DNA of 41,229 nucleotides from Chloroflexota bacterium (GTDB lineage: Bacteria; Chloroflexota; Anaerolineae; Aggregatilineales; Phototrophicaceae), in contig WTGB01000121.1 in the NCBI GenBank assembly GCA_011523735.1, positions 1-41,229 of the forward strand, written 5' to 3'. The stretch's first letter is position 1. Every line of letters begins with the position of its first letter. A program made the translations under genes and the position numbers. This document shows, piece by piece, positions 34,737 through 41,229 of the stretch. Under the pieces are notes generated by a model that saw only the letters and a program-made list of their open reading frames with translations, was not told the origin of the DNA and searched no databases.

Positions 34737-35414
34737 ATGGAATACATCGAGTTGATTCGTATCCTCCTCCGCCGCTGGTGGCTCATTGTGCTGCCTGTCG
34801 TGCTTAGCGCTGTCATCACCATTCCCGAGTTGATCAATAGCATGGGGAGCAGCGCCAGCGGCTTTACCGCGCAAGTTCGCTACAGCGCCGCGCAGAAGCT
34901 AAATCTGCCCGAACGCGAGGGCGACTATACCGATGTCTGGCAAGCATCCGAGCACACGGTTGACGCCCTGACCGATTGGGCTCGCAGCGCCAGCTTCCGC
35001 GAAGAAATCCGGACTCAATTCGCCGATGCCGCCCCGCCCCTGGATAGCCTGCATATCGCCGCCGATAACGTCCGCAATGTCGGTGTCATTTACTTCAGCC
35101 ATAGCAACAGTGAAGCATTGCGGACGATAATTGATGCCGCTTTAATCGTCTTGACCAGCCGCAGCCAAACCTACTTCCCTCAGCTTGGCGGGGAAGCGGC
35201 GTTTGTGACTATTCTTGATCCGGCGACGATCATAGCAGCGCCACCGACACTGATTTCCCGCCTGGCTCCGCTGATCCGACTGGGCGTCGCTCTGCTGATC
35301 GGTCTGGCGCTGGCATTCTTCGCTGAATACGTCGATCCAATCATTTATCATCAAGATACTCTGCGCCGAATGGGGGTGACGCTCTTAGGCAGCATTCCCA
35401 GTGAGCGCACATGA
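34737..35414 (+). CDS. Wzz-type polysaccharide chain-length/export protein without kinase domain
   Basis: A 225-residue protein with a Wzz-like layout: short cytosolic start, membrane segment at ~13-30 (RRWWLIVLPVVLSAVITIP), a ~150-residue extracytoplasmic domain, and a second membrane segment at ~178-200 ending in EYVDPIIYHQDTLRRMGVTLLGSIP. That C-terminal pattern normally leads into a BY-kinase domain, but the protein stops there. The kinase-like partner is at 27229-27882. GAAGGA lies seven bases before the ATG. It probably sets polymer length or couples export to the kinase. Confidence 0.75.
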   Translation: MEYIELIRILLRRWWLIVLPVVLSAVITIPELINSMGSSASGFTAQVRYSAAQKLNLPEREGDYTDVWQASEHTVDALTDWARSASFREEIRTQFADAAPPLDSLHIAADNVRNVGVIYFSHSNSEALRTIIDAALIVLTSRSQTYFPQLGGEAAFVTILDPATIIAAPPTLISRLAPLIRLGVALLIGLALAFFAEYVDPIIYHQDTLRRMGVTLLGSIPSERT

Positions 35415-35441
35415 TCCACAACTCGAATCAGGAATCTCACT

Positions 35442-36212
35442 GTGACTGACTTATTTGATCTATCGGAACGCGTCGCCATCGTCACCGGCGCCTCACGCGG
35501 CATCGGCAAGGCTATCGCCCAGCAATTCGTCCAGGCTGGCGCCAAAGTTGTCATCTCCAGCCGCAAGCAAGACGCCCTTGACATCGTGGCGGACGGGCTC
35601 CGAGCTTCAGGGGGCGAGGCAATTGCCATAGCCGCTCACAACGGCGACAAAGTTGCCCTGCAAGCCCTGGTCGAGGAGACGCTAAGGCACTATGGCAAAC
35701 TCGATATCCTGGTCAATAATGCGGCGACCAATCCGCATTTTGGCACAATTCTCGAGGCGGACGACAGCTATTGGCGCAAGACGCTGGATGTTAATTTGAT
35801 GGGCAACGTCTGGCTCTCGCAGGCGGCTGTGAAAGCGATGCGCGCAGGCGGCGGCGGTAAAATTATCAATGTCGCTTCGATCGTCGGCTTGAATCCCGGC
35901 CGTTACCAAGGTGTCTACAGCATCACCAAATCGGCCATCATTAGTCTGACCAAAACGCTCGCGGTCGAACTAGGCGCTGACAACATTCAGGTTAACGCCA
36001 TCGCCCCTGGTCTGGTGCAGACGAAATTCGCCCGGGCGCTCTGGGCGGACGAAGACTTACTGGGAGAAATTCTGGCTCAGACGCCGGCTGGTCGCATCGG
36101 TCAACCTATTGATTTCGCCGGCATCGCGCAATTTCTCGCCTCGCCTGCTTCCGACTTCACAACGGGCGCTGTATTCGTCCTCGACGGCGGTCTAAGCGTA
36201 GGCTCTATCTGA
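35442..36212 (+). CDS. short-chain dehydrogenase/reductase
   Basis: A 256-residue classical SDR: TGASRGIGKAIA (15-26), NNAA (92-95), catalytic S146, Y159 and K163 in NVASIVGLNPGRYQGVYSITKSA, and LDGGLSVGSI at the C-terminus. The pattern is closest to FabG/glucose-dehydrogenase-like members, but substrate cannot be assigned. GTG at 35442 has AGGA about eight bases upstream. It lies 27 bp after the Wzz gene and could still belong to that transcript. Confidence 0.88.
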   Translation: MTDLFDLSERVAIVTGASRGIGKAIAQQFVQAGAKVVISSRKQDALDIVADGLRASGGEAIAIAAHNGDKVALQALVEETLRHYGKLDILVNNAATNPHFGTILEADDSYWRKTLDVNLMGNVWLSQAAVKAMRAGGGGKIINVASIVGLNPGRYQGVYSITKSAIISLTKTLAVELGADNIQVNAIAPGLVQTKFARALWADEDLLGEILAQTPAGRIGQPIDFAGIAQFLASPASDFTTGAVFVLDGGLSVGSI

Positions 36213-36253
36213 ACGAAGGCAAAAGAGGCCAAAACTGCAGTTCCGATGTTGGC

Positions 36254-36811
36254 TTATTCTTTGACGCTTTCCGCCGACGCCTCTTCAGCGCGGCTGTCGC
36301 CAGGGTCGTCCTCTGCGCTTGCATCGCCGCCGTCTTCAAGCGCTCCTTCTATCTCCTCCAGAGCCAGCTCATGCGCAATGACTTCATCTTCCGTCGGCGG
36401 ACGAGTCGCGGAATGCCCGACCATCGTGATCTTGCCATCTATGAACGCGCCTTCCTCCGTCGTCAATGCCGACGCGCTGATATCGCCCCAGATGCGCCCA
36501 GTTCTCAGCAATTGCACCTTATTGCCCGTGACATTCCCGCGCACGGTGCCGGCGATGGAGATATTACGCGCGTTGATATCGGCGCGAATATCCGCCGATT
36601 CGCCGACCAGTATATTTCCGCTGATCTCCAGCGAACCGGTGAAGTTCCCGTCCATGCGCACATTGCCGGAACTGGCGAATATGCCTTCGAATTGAGTATT
36701 TGAGCCGACGACAGTGTCAAACCCGACTGGTCGGCCAGCCGGCATAACCGTCACTGTCTCCTGCGCTTCGGCATCCGCTTGACCGCGGCGATTGGTAAAA
36801 AACGCGCTCAT
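36254..36811 (-). CDS. bactofilin family cytoskeletal protein
   Basis: A 185-residue bactofilin (DUF583). The core (about 33-125) is a run of beta-helix strands beginning SNTQFEGIFASSGNVRMDGNFTG and including VGESADIRADINARNISIAGTVRGNVTG. Bactofilins polymerise into filaments that organise the envelope, often with wall-modifying enzymes. The N-terminal 30 residues are a short tail; the C-terminal ~55 residues are strongly acidic and low in complexity. ATG at 36811 has AGGGA nearby. It is downstream of lipA on the same strand with an 81-bp gap. Confidence 0.88.
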   Translation of the reverse strand: MSAFFTNRRGQADAEAQETVTVMPAGRPVGFDTVVGSNTQFEGIFASSGNVRMDGNFTGSLEISGNILVGESADIRADINARNISIAGTVRGNVTGNKVQLLRTGRIWGDISASALTTEEGAFIDGKITMVGHSATRPPTEDEVIAHELALEEIEGALEDGGDASAEDDPGDSRAEEASAESVKE

Positions 36812-36892
36812 ACTATTCCCTCTGTTATCTGAATCAACCGCAACTTGTATATCGTCCGCTTATCCCTGCTGGTCATTCACCAACCGCGGCGC

Positions 36893-37858
36893 TCAGCCAG
36901 ATCTCGCCGCATAAAGACGAAAATGCTCCAGTTCTGATAAAGCCCGCACCTGCTCGGCCGCCCGATAACTGCTGCGCACCAAGGGACCGCTCTCCACCCA
37001 CTTGAATCCCATGGCCAAGCCCTGTTCCCGCAGATCGTCAAATTCTGCCGGGGTATAATAGCGCTCAATGGGCAGGTGCCGCTTGCTCGGCTGCAAATAT
37101 TGCCCCAAGGTCAGAATATCTACGCCAATATCGACCAAGTCCGACATCGTTTGCAAAAGCTCGTCAACTGTCTCCCCCAAGCCAAGCATGATCCCGCTCT
37201 TCGTCAGCACCAGCGGATCCAACCGCTTGGCATTGCGCAATGTCGCCATCGCCCATTCATAGCGATCTTGCGGCTGCACGCGCTTGAATAGCCGCGGCAC
37301 CGTTTCTACATTGTGATTGAGAATCTCCGGTTGAGCGTCCATCACGATCTTCAGCGCCAGTTCACTACCTTTGAAATCAGGAATCAAGACCTCGATAGAG
37401 CAACCTGGCTGCAACTGCCGAATGCGGCGGATGACCATGGCGAATAACGGAGCGCCGCCATCCGCGCGATCATCGCGATTGACACTCGTGATGACCACGT
37501 GCTGCAAGCCCATGGCCCGCACACTCTCGGCGATCCGATTCGGCTCGCGCCAATCCAATGGATTCGGCCGCCCCGTCTTGATATCACAGAACCCGCAACT
37601 TCGCGTGCACGTGTCGCCCATCATCAGAAAAGTTGCCGTGCCCTTGCCCCAGCACTCGCCCAGATTCGGGCACTGCGCCTCTTCGCAGACCGTGTGCAAG
37701 GTTTTGCTACGCATCAATTGGCGCACTTGCTCATAGGTCTCGCCGCTGGGCGCTCTGACGCGGATCCAGGGCGGGCGGCGGCGGGGCGTCTTAGGATCGG
37801 GTTGCCAATCTGTGGCTGTTGTGACCGGAATCAGTTCGGGTTCAATCTTCTGTGTCAA
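36893..37858 (-). CDS. lipA: lipoyl synthase
   Basis: A 321-residue radical SAM enzyme that inserts two sulphurs into octanoyl chains on lipoyl-dependent proteins. Auxiliary-cluster cysteines C58, C63 and C69 lie in [14 protein letters not shown]; the radical SAM cysteines are C84, C88 and C91 in CTRSCGFC; the C-terminal RSSYRA provides the serine ligand. The best start is TTG at 37858, with GGAG seven bases upstream; the frame stays open to 37993, but that extension does not look conserved. No lipB is in the window. The promoter is probably at 37907-37936. Confidence 0.93.
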   Translation of the reverse strand: MTQKIEPELIPVTTATDWQPDPKTPRRRPPWIRVRAPSGETYEQVRQLMRSKTLHTVCEEAQCPNLGECWGKGTATFLMMGDTCTRSCGFCDIKTGRPNPLDWREPNRIAESVRAMGLQHVVITSVNRDDRADGGAPLFAMVIRRIRQLQPGCSIEVLIPDFKGSELALKIVMDAQPEILNHNVETVPRLFKRVQPQDRYEWAMATLRNAKRLDPLVLTKSGIMLGLGETVDELLQTMSDLVDIGVDILTLGQYLQPSKRHLPIERYYTPAEFDDLREQGLAMGFKWVESGPLVRSSYRAAEQVRALSELEHFRLYAARSG

Positions 37859-37906
37859 TGTGTAACTCCGAGCAAGATCGCGACATGTCCCTGTGGAATA
37901 CAACTC

Positions 37907-37936
37907 AGTATACATCAGCGACGAAGGACATTTCCA
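37907..37936 (-). promoter_or_regulatory. lipA: candidate promoter of lipA
   Basis: On the minus strand TGGAAA (37936-37931) and TATACT (37912-37907) are separated by 18 bases, ~50 bp ahead of the TTG start. Confidence 0.35.
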
Positions 37937-38043
37937 TATCACGATTACCCTGAGTATACTCCATGTACTCGGTAGCAAAATCAGTATTGTCACGCAACTG
38001 TGTTATGCTTGAATACATACTAATCCTGGCGAAAAGCGCTGCC

Positions 38044-39129
38044 ATGCGCGCGATCACCCTCAAAGACGTCAGCAAAACCTTCTACGACAAAAGCAGGAAA
38101 TTGACACCCGTTCTGGCGATCAAAGACTTCAACTTGCATATCGACAATGGCGAGGCAGTCGTTCTGCTTGGACCCTCCGGCTGCGGCAAGACTACCCTGC
38201 TCCGTCTGATCGCGGGTTTGGAACAGCCAGACAGCGGCGTCATCTTCTACAACAACAGGCCGCTCGATGACATCCCGATTGAAGACCGCGGCATCGGCAT
38301 GGTCTTCCAAAACTACGTCCTGATCCCACATTGGGAGAGCCGCAAGACGGTCGGCTTCTTCCTGCGCTTGCGCGACCGCGAAGACGAAGTGCCGGCGCAC
38401 GTCCAGACCGTCGCCAATATCACGGGGGTCGATATCGAAAGCCTCATGGGCCGCTTTCCGCGTCATCTTTCCGGCGGCGAAAAGCAGCGTGTCTCTATCG
38501 CCCGGGCTTTCGCCCGCGACCTGGAATTACTGCTCTTCGACGAGCCTTTCGCCAATCTCGACGCCAAGTTTCGCGCCCAGGCGCGGGTCGAACTCAAGCG
38601 CCTCATACAAGAGTTCAACGTCACCTTGATCTATGTCACACACGACCAAGTCGAAGCGATGAGCGTCGCCGACCGCATCGTGGTTATCAATGCCGGGCGC
38701 ATCATCCAGTCGGGCACCTATGAGGCGCTGCATGATGACCCTGATAGCCTTTTCGTCGCCGAGTTTCTTGGTACGCCAACCATCAACTCGTTTTGGGGCC
38801 GGGTTAGCGAGGGCGAGTGGGACGGCAGCTACATGGGACGAGCGCCGCTGCCGCGCTTTCGCCCCAATGGCGCGGAGGTCATCGTCGGGTTGCGCCCGGA
38901 ACATATCCACCTCTGCGATGCCGATACCGGCATTCCCGCCGTCATTGAGCGAGCGATCCCCTTTTATGCCGAGAAGTTCCTGCTGCTCGAAGTCTGGCTG
39001 CGCAAGAGGCGCTGGCGCATACAAGCGCCGCTGGGAGAGCAGTACGAACCTGGCGACACAATCCACTGCCGACTCGACTGGTCGCAAGCCTGTTTCTTCG
39101 ACGCCCACTCGGGCGCGCGCATCCGCTAA
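38044..39129 (+). CDS. ABC transporter ATP-binding protein (MalK/UgpC-like)
   Basis: A 361-residue ABC ATPase with an additional C-terminal TOBE-type domain (~240-361), the architecture of MalK/UgpC/PotA importers. Walker A GPSGCGKT is at 43-50, signature LSGGEKQ at 142-148, Walker B LLLFDEP at 162-168, switch His in TLIYVTHDQ. Past the Q-loop the sequence NYVLIPHWESRKTVGFFL differs from the usual YALYPHM-type motif that contacts permeases. No permease or binding-protein gene is in the window. I start at ATG 38044; the frame is open from 37963. Its stop overlaps the convergent ComEA gene by four bases. Confidence 0.87.
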   Translation: MRAITLKDVSKTFYDKSRKLTPVLAIKDFNLHIDNGEAVVLLGPSGCGKTTLLRLIAGLEQPDSGVIFYNNRPLDDIPIEDRGIGMVFQNYVLIPHWESRKTVGFFLRLRDREDEVPAHVQTVANITGVDIESLMGRFPRHLSGGEKQRVSIARAFARDLELLLFDEPFANLDAKFRAQARVELKRLIQEFNVTLIYVTHDQVEAMSVADRIVVINAGRIIQSGTYEALHDDPDSLFVAEFLGTPTINSFWGRVSEGEWDGSYMGRAPLPRFRPNGAEVIVGLRPEHIHLCDADTGIPAVIERAIPFYAEKFLLLEVWLRKRRWRIQAPLGEQYEPGDTIHCRLDWSQACFFDAHSGARIR

Positions 39130-39716
39130 TCGAAGGCCAGCAGATCCTTCAGCGCCTCCAGAGTTGCCGAGCCAATTCCCGAGACTTTGTCCAAGTCTTC
39201 CAGCTTGTCAAACGTTCCCACCAACTCACGGTACTCAATAATCCGCCGCGCTGTCGCGGGCCCGATGCCGGGCAGCGTTTCCAACTCCGCCTGCGCTGCC
39301 GTATTCACGTACACAAGCGAACCGCCCGGTGGCGTCGGCAAGTCCATGACAATCGCCTCATCCCCTGTGAAAGGCGCGTGCACTTGATCGCCATCCCGCA
39401 CAATGGCAGCCATGTTTACAAGCGCTCTGTTCGCATTTGTTGTCAGGCCGCCGGCGGCTGCCAAAGCATCTGAAACACGGCTGCCGTGGGGCAATTGAAC
39501 CAACTGGTCCGGCTTGGCAACGGCGCCAGTGACATAAACCGTAATCGGCGCAGGCGCTGCCGTTGGCTGCGGCGTCGCTGTAGGCTGCGGCGGATGAATC
39601 GTGATGAGGACGGGATCGGGCTTGGAAAGCAGCAACACCGCGCCACTAAGAACGATGAGTATGATCAATACAAGAAAAGCAATCACATAGGACCACGGAG
39701 TCGTCGATGTCGTCAT
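39126..39716 (-). CDS. comEA: ComEA-like DNA-binding protein
   Basis: A 196-residue protein with one N-terminal membrane anchor (~10-31), a Pro/Thr-rich linker (~41-56), an SLBB-like domain (about 57-112: ITVYVTGAVAKPDQLVQLP) and a C-terminal helix-hairpin-helix pair (about 136-196: VNTAAQAELETLPGIGPATA, then KVSGIGSATLEALK). This is the layout of ComEA, the surface receptor for double-stranded DNA in transformation. No comEC follows within the window; the gene ends against the convergent ABC ATPase. Confidence 0.88.
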   Translation of the reverse strand: MTTSTTPWSYVIAFLVLIILIVLSGAVLLLSKPDPVLITIHPPQPTATPQPTAAPAPITVYVTGAVAKPDQLVQLPHGSRVSDALAAAGGLTTNANRALVNMAAIVRDGDQVHAPFTGDEAIVMDLPTPPGGSLVYVNTAAQAELETLPGIGPATARRIIEYRELVGTFDKLEDLDKVSGIGSATLEALKDLLAFD

Positions 39717-39779
39717 ATTAGTAATTTTCCACCGTGGGATAACAATTCCTGGAACACTAACAGGAGTCCTGTTTGTGGT

Positions 39780-40337
39780 CTAAGGCGAGTCGTCCACCCA
39801 GACGGGCAAGTGCCCCAAAGCGACGATGTCGTACCACTGCGCACGGTCGCCTTCGGTGAAGATGGCCGCTTCCGCCACGATTTGCGCATCCGCCTTGTTC
39901 ATGATGAGGCGCATACCTTGTAGGGTGCTGCCGGTGGAGATGACATCGTCAATGATAGCGATACACTTGCCCGCCACCAGCCGGCGGTCCTTCTCATCCA
40001 GGAATAAGGTCTGCGGTTTGCCGGTGGTGATGCTTAGCGTCTCGCTTTGCAGGGCAGCGCCCATGTAGGGTTTGTGGGTCTTGCGCAGGACGACATAGGG
40101 CAGTTCCATCGCTGTACTCAACGCATGTGCCAACGGGATCGATTTCGCTTCAGCCGTGACCAGCACCTCAATGCCACGGTTGGCCAGCAGCGCCGCAAGT
40201 TCAACGCTTGCCGCATTTACGAATTCGTAGTCGCCTAGGATATTAAGAATCGCGATCTTGACACCGGGTTTGATTTCCATCAGCGGCAAATCGCGCTTGA
40301 TGCCAGCAATTTCCACAGAATAGCATTCGTCAACCAT
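39780..40337 (-). CDS. phosphoribosyltransferase (Apt-like)
   Basis: A 185-residue type I phosphoribosyltransferase. The PRPP-binding loop CIAIIDDVISTGST is at 125-138 with the acidic pair D130/D131; VTAEAKSIPLAHALS and the flexible-loop region RKTHKPYMG are as in adenine/xanthine phosphoribosyltransferases. The length fits Apt, but base specificity cannot be assigned safely, and paralogues in this group can be regulatory. It is 63 bp upstream of comEA on the same strand, with its own promoter. Confidence 0.82.
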   Translation of the reverse strand: MVDECYSVEIAGIKRDLPLMEIKPGVKIAILNILGDYEFVNAASVELAALLANRGIEVLVTAEAKSIPLAHALSTAMELPYVVLRKTHKPYMGAALQSETLSITTGKPQTLFLDEKDRRLVAGKCIAIIDDVISTGSTLQGMRLIMNKADAQIVAEAAIFTEGDRAQWYDIVALGHLPVWVDDSP

Positions 40338-40374
40338 CAGATGTTCTCATTGGAAAATAAACAAGTCGCGGTCG

Positions 40375-40403
40375 ATTATAGCGCGAGACGGCACATTGCA
40401 ATA
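40375..40403 (-). promoter_or_regulatory. promoter of the phosphoribosyltransferase gene
   Basis: On the minus strand a perfect TATAAT (40380-40375) follows TATTGC (40403-40398) by 17 bases, or TTGCAA by 15. The start codon is ~38 bp further on. Confidence 0.5.
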
Positions 40404-40444
40404 CATCTGCCATTTTTGCGCCAATTTGTGATATTTGTCTGTCA

Positions 40445-41170
40445 TCAGACTGCCATCTCTCTGTCATTCGTTGGCGTAATCTGCAAGCCCTTTCCCGAGA
40501 CAATTCTTCCGTCCACAAGAGCCAGGACGCGGTCCATCCGCTCCGCCAGAGACTGATCGTGCGTGACGAGGACAACAGTCGTGCGGTTTTCGTCGCGGAT
40601 GGTGGAAAGCGCCTCGAGCACGGTCTCGCCGGAGCGGGAATCGAGATTGCCGGTTGGCTCGTCCGCCAAGAGGATCGGGGGATCATTAGCCAGGGCGCGG
40701 GCGATGGCGACGCGCTGCTGTTGGCCGCCGCTGAGTTCATTGGGGCGGTGGTGGAAACGGCCGCCCAGCCCCAGCTGCTCAAGCAATTCTCTGGCGCGTT
40801 CAAAGGGTTTGTGCCGGCGTTCATGGGCGAATTCAATTGGCAGGGCGACATTTTCCAGCGCGGTCAAGGTCGGGATGAGATTAAAAAACTGGAAGACGAA
40901 GCCGATTTTCTGGTTGCGGATGTCGGTAAGCTGTCCTTCGTTCATCCGGGTGATATCGACGCCATCAATCGCAATCTTGCCATCCGTTGGGCTGTCCAAG
41001 CCACCGATGATGCCGAGCAAGGTGCTTTTGCCGCTACCGGAGGGACCAATGATGCCGACCATCTCACTCGGATAGATATCAAGATCCACCCCTCTCAAAG
41101 CGTGCACGATGTGGCTGCCCAATTTGAGCTCGCGAGTGATATTGCTGGCGTGTATGACTGGCTGTTTCAT
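40445..41170 (-). CDS. ABC transporter ATP-binding protein (LolD/MacB-like)
   Basis: A 241-residue ABC ATPase of the LolD/MacB/FtsE group. Walker A GPSGSGKST, signature LSGGQQQR, Walker B ILLADEPTGNLDS and switch histidine in VVLVTHDQ are all intact; NLIPTLTALENVALP is characteristic of the subfamily. These ATPases drive FtsX-like permeases that extract lipoproteins, peptides or drugs. No FtsX-like permease lies downstream, so the partner must lie elsewhere, possibly across the right edge. I take ATG 41170; a TTG at 41185 is an alternative. Confidence 0.9.
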   Translation of the reverse strand: MKQPVIHASNITRELKLGSHIVHALRGVDLDIYPSEMVGIIGPSGSGKSTLLGIIGGLDSPTDGKIAIDGVDITRMNEGQLTDIRNQKIGFVFQFFNLIPTLTALENVALPIEFAHERRHKPFERARELLEQLGLGGRFHHRPNELSGGQQQRVAIARALANDPPILLADEPTGNLDSRSGETVLEALSTIRDENRTTVVLVTHDQSLAERMDRVLALVDGRIVSGKGLQITPTNDREMAV

Positions 41171-41229
41171 AGAGTTGGATTCCAAGGCGGTATCGAATTA
41201 GTCATGGTAATTCCCCCCCACCCTAAATC

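Noticed and set aside
37859..37993. N-terminal extension of lipoyl synthase to an earlier start
   Set aside because: The extra ~45 residues are hydrophobic and unlike the family; the TTG at 37858 has a good ribosome binding site and gives the normal length.
1..41229. tRNA, rRNA, CRISPR arrays, transposases, phage or toxin-antitoxin genes
   Set aside because: Read through intergenic regions on both strands and saw no cloverleaf with a T-loop motif, no regularly spaced repeats and no recognisable mobile-element protein.

Overview
The window is a gene-dense, moderately GC-rich bacterial chromosome segment with no rRNA, tRNA, CRISPR array, transposase or phage gene that I can see. The gene content fits a member of the Chloroflexota (Anaerolineae-like): paired F420-type luciferase-like oxidoreductases, a multi-subunit Mrp antiporter with MrpA fused to MrpB, a FolB-FolK fusion, a bactofilin, a GT39-type membrane glycosyltransferase and many GTG/TTG starts. 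The taxonomic call is inference from gene families and was not tested by phylogeny.

Layout. 1-3.9 kb (minus): a membrane glycosyltransferase, a DUF1801 protein and an AI-2E family permease. 3.86-4.79 kb: a noncoding island with a 26-bp perfect inverted repeat, a cluster of five TTGTCCG boxes and a possible dispersed-repeat fragment. 4.8-7.6 kb (plus): two paralogous luciferase-like monooxygenases flanking a YgjP-type metalloprotease. 7.6-10.8 kb: a GNAT acetyltransferase (minus), a pentapeptide-repeat protein and the electron transfer flavoprotein pair etfB-etfA (plus). 11-17.1 kb (plus): a complete mrpAB-C-D-E-F-G Na+/H+ antiporter operon, met tail to tail by a DUF368 undecaprenyl-phosphate translocase (minus). 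18.3-20.6 kb (plus): an ADP-ribosylglycohydrolase family protein and an alpha/beta hydrolase behind a good promoter. 20.6-23.0 kb (minus): SAM-I riboswitch, metK and a SAM-dependent methyltransferase in one transcription unit. 23.5-25.2 kb (plus): a GatC/AtzG-like small subunit and an amidase. 25.3-27.1 kb: folE and a folB-folK fusion, divergent.

27.2-35.4 kb (plus) is a surface polysaccharide locus: a BY-kinase-like ATPase with an eroded P-loop, rfbA, rfbB and rfbD (no rfbC), two GT2 glycosyltransferases, rnhB, a GT4 glycosyltransferase and a Wzz-type chain-length protein without a kinase domain. The rest is a mixed set: an SDR oxidoreductase (plus), bactofilin and lipoyl synthase (minus), a MalK-like ABC ATPase (plus), then a ComEA-like protein, a phosphoribosyltransferase and a LolD/MacB-like ABC ATPase (minus), the last close to the right edge.

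Most of the window is ordinary housekeeping and envelope metabolism. The parts most worth a second look are the 3.86-4.79 kb noncoding island, the degenerate BY-kinase split from its Wzz partner, the GatC-like/amidase pair, the oxidoreductase-protease-oxidoreductase operon, the riboswitch-controlled metK-methyltransferase operon, and the tail-to-tail placement of two alkaline-adaptation functions (Mrp and DUF368).
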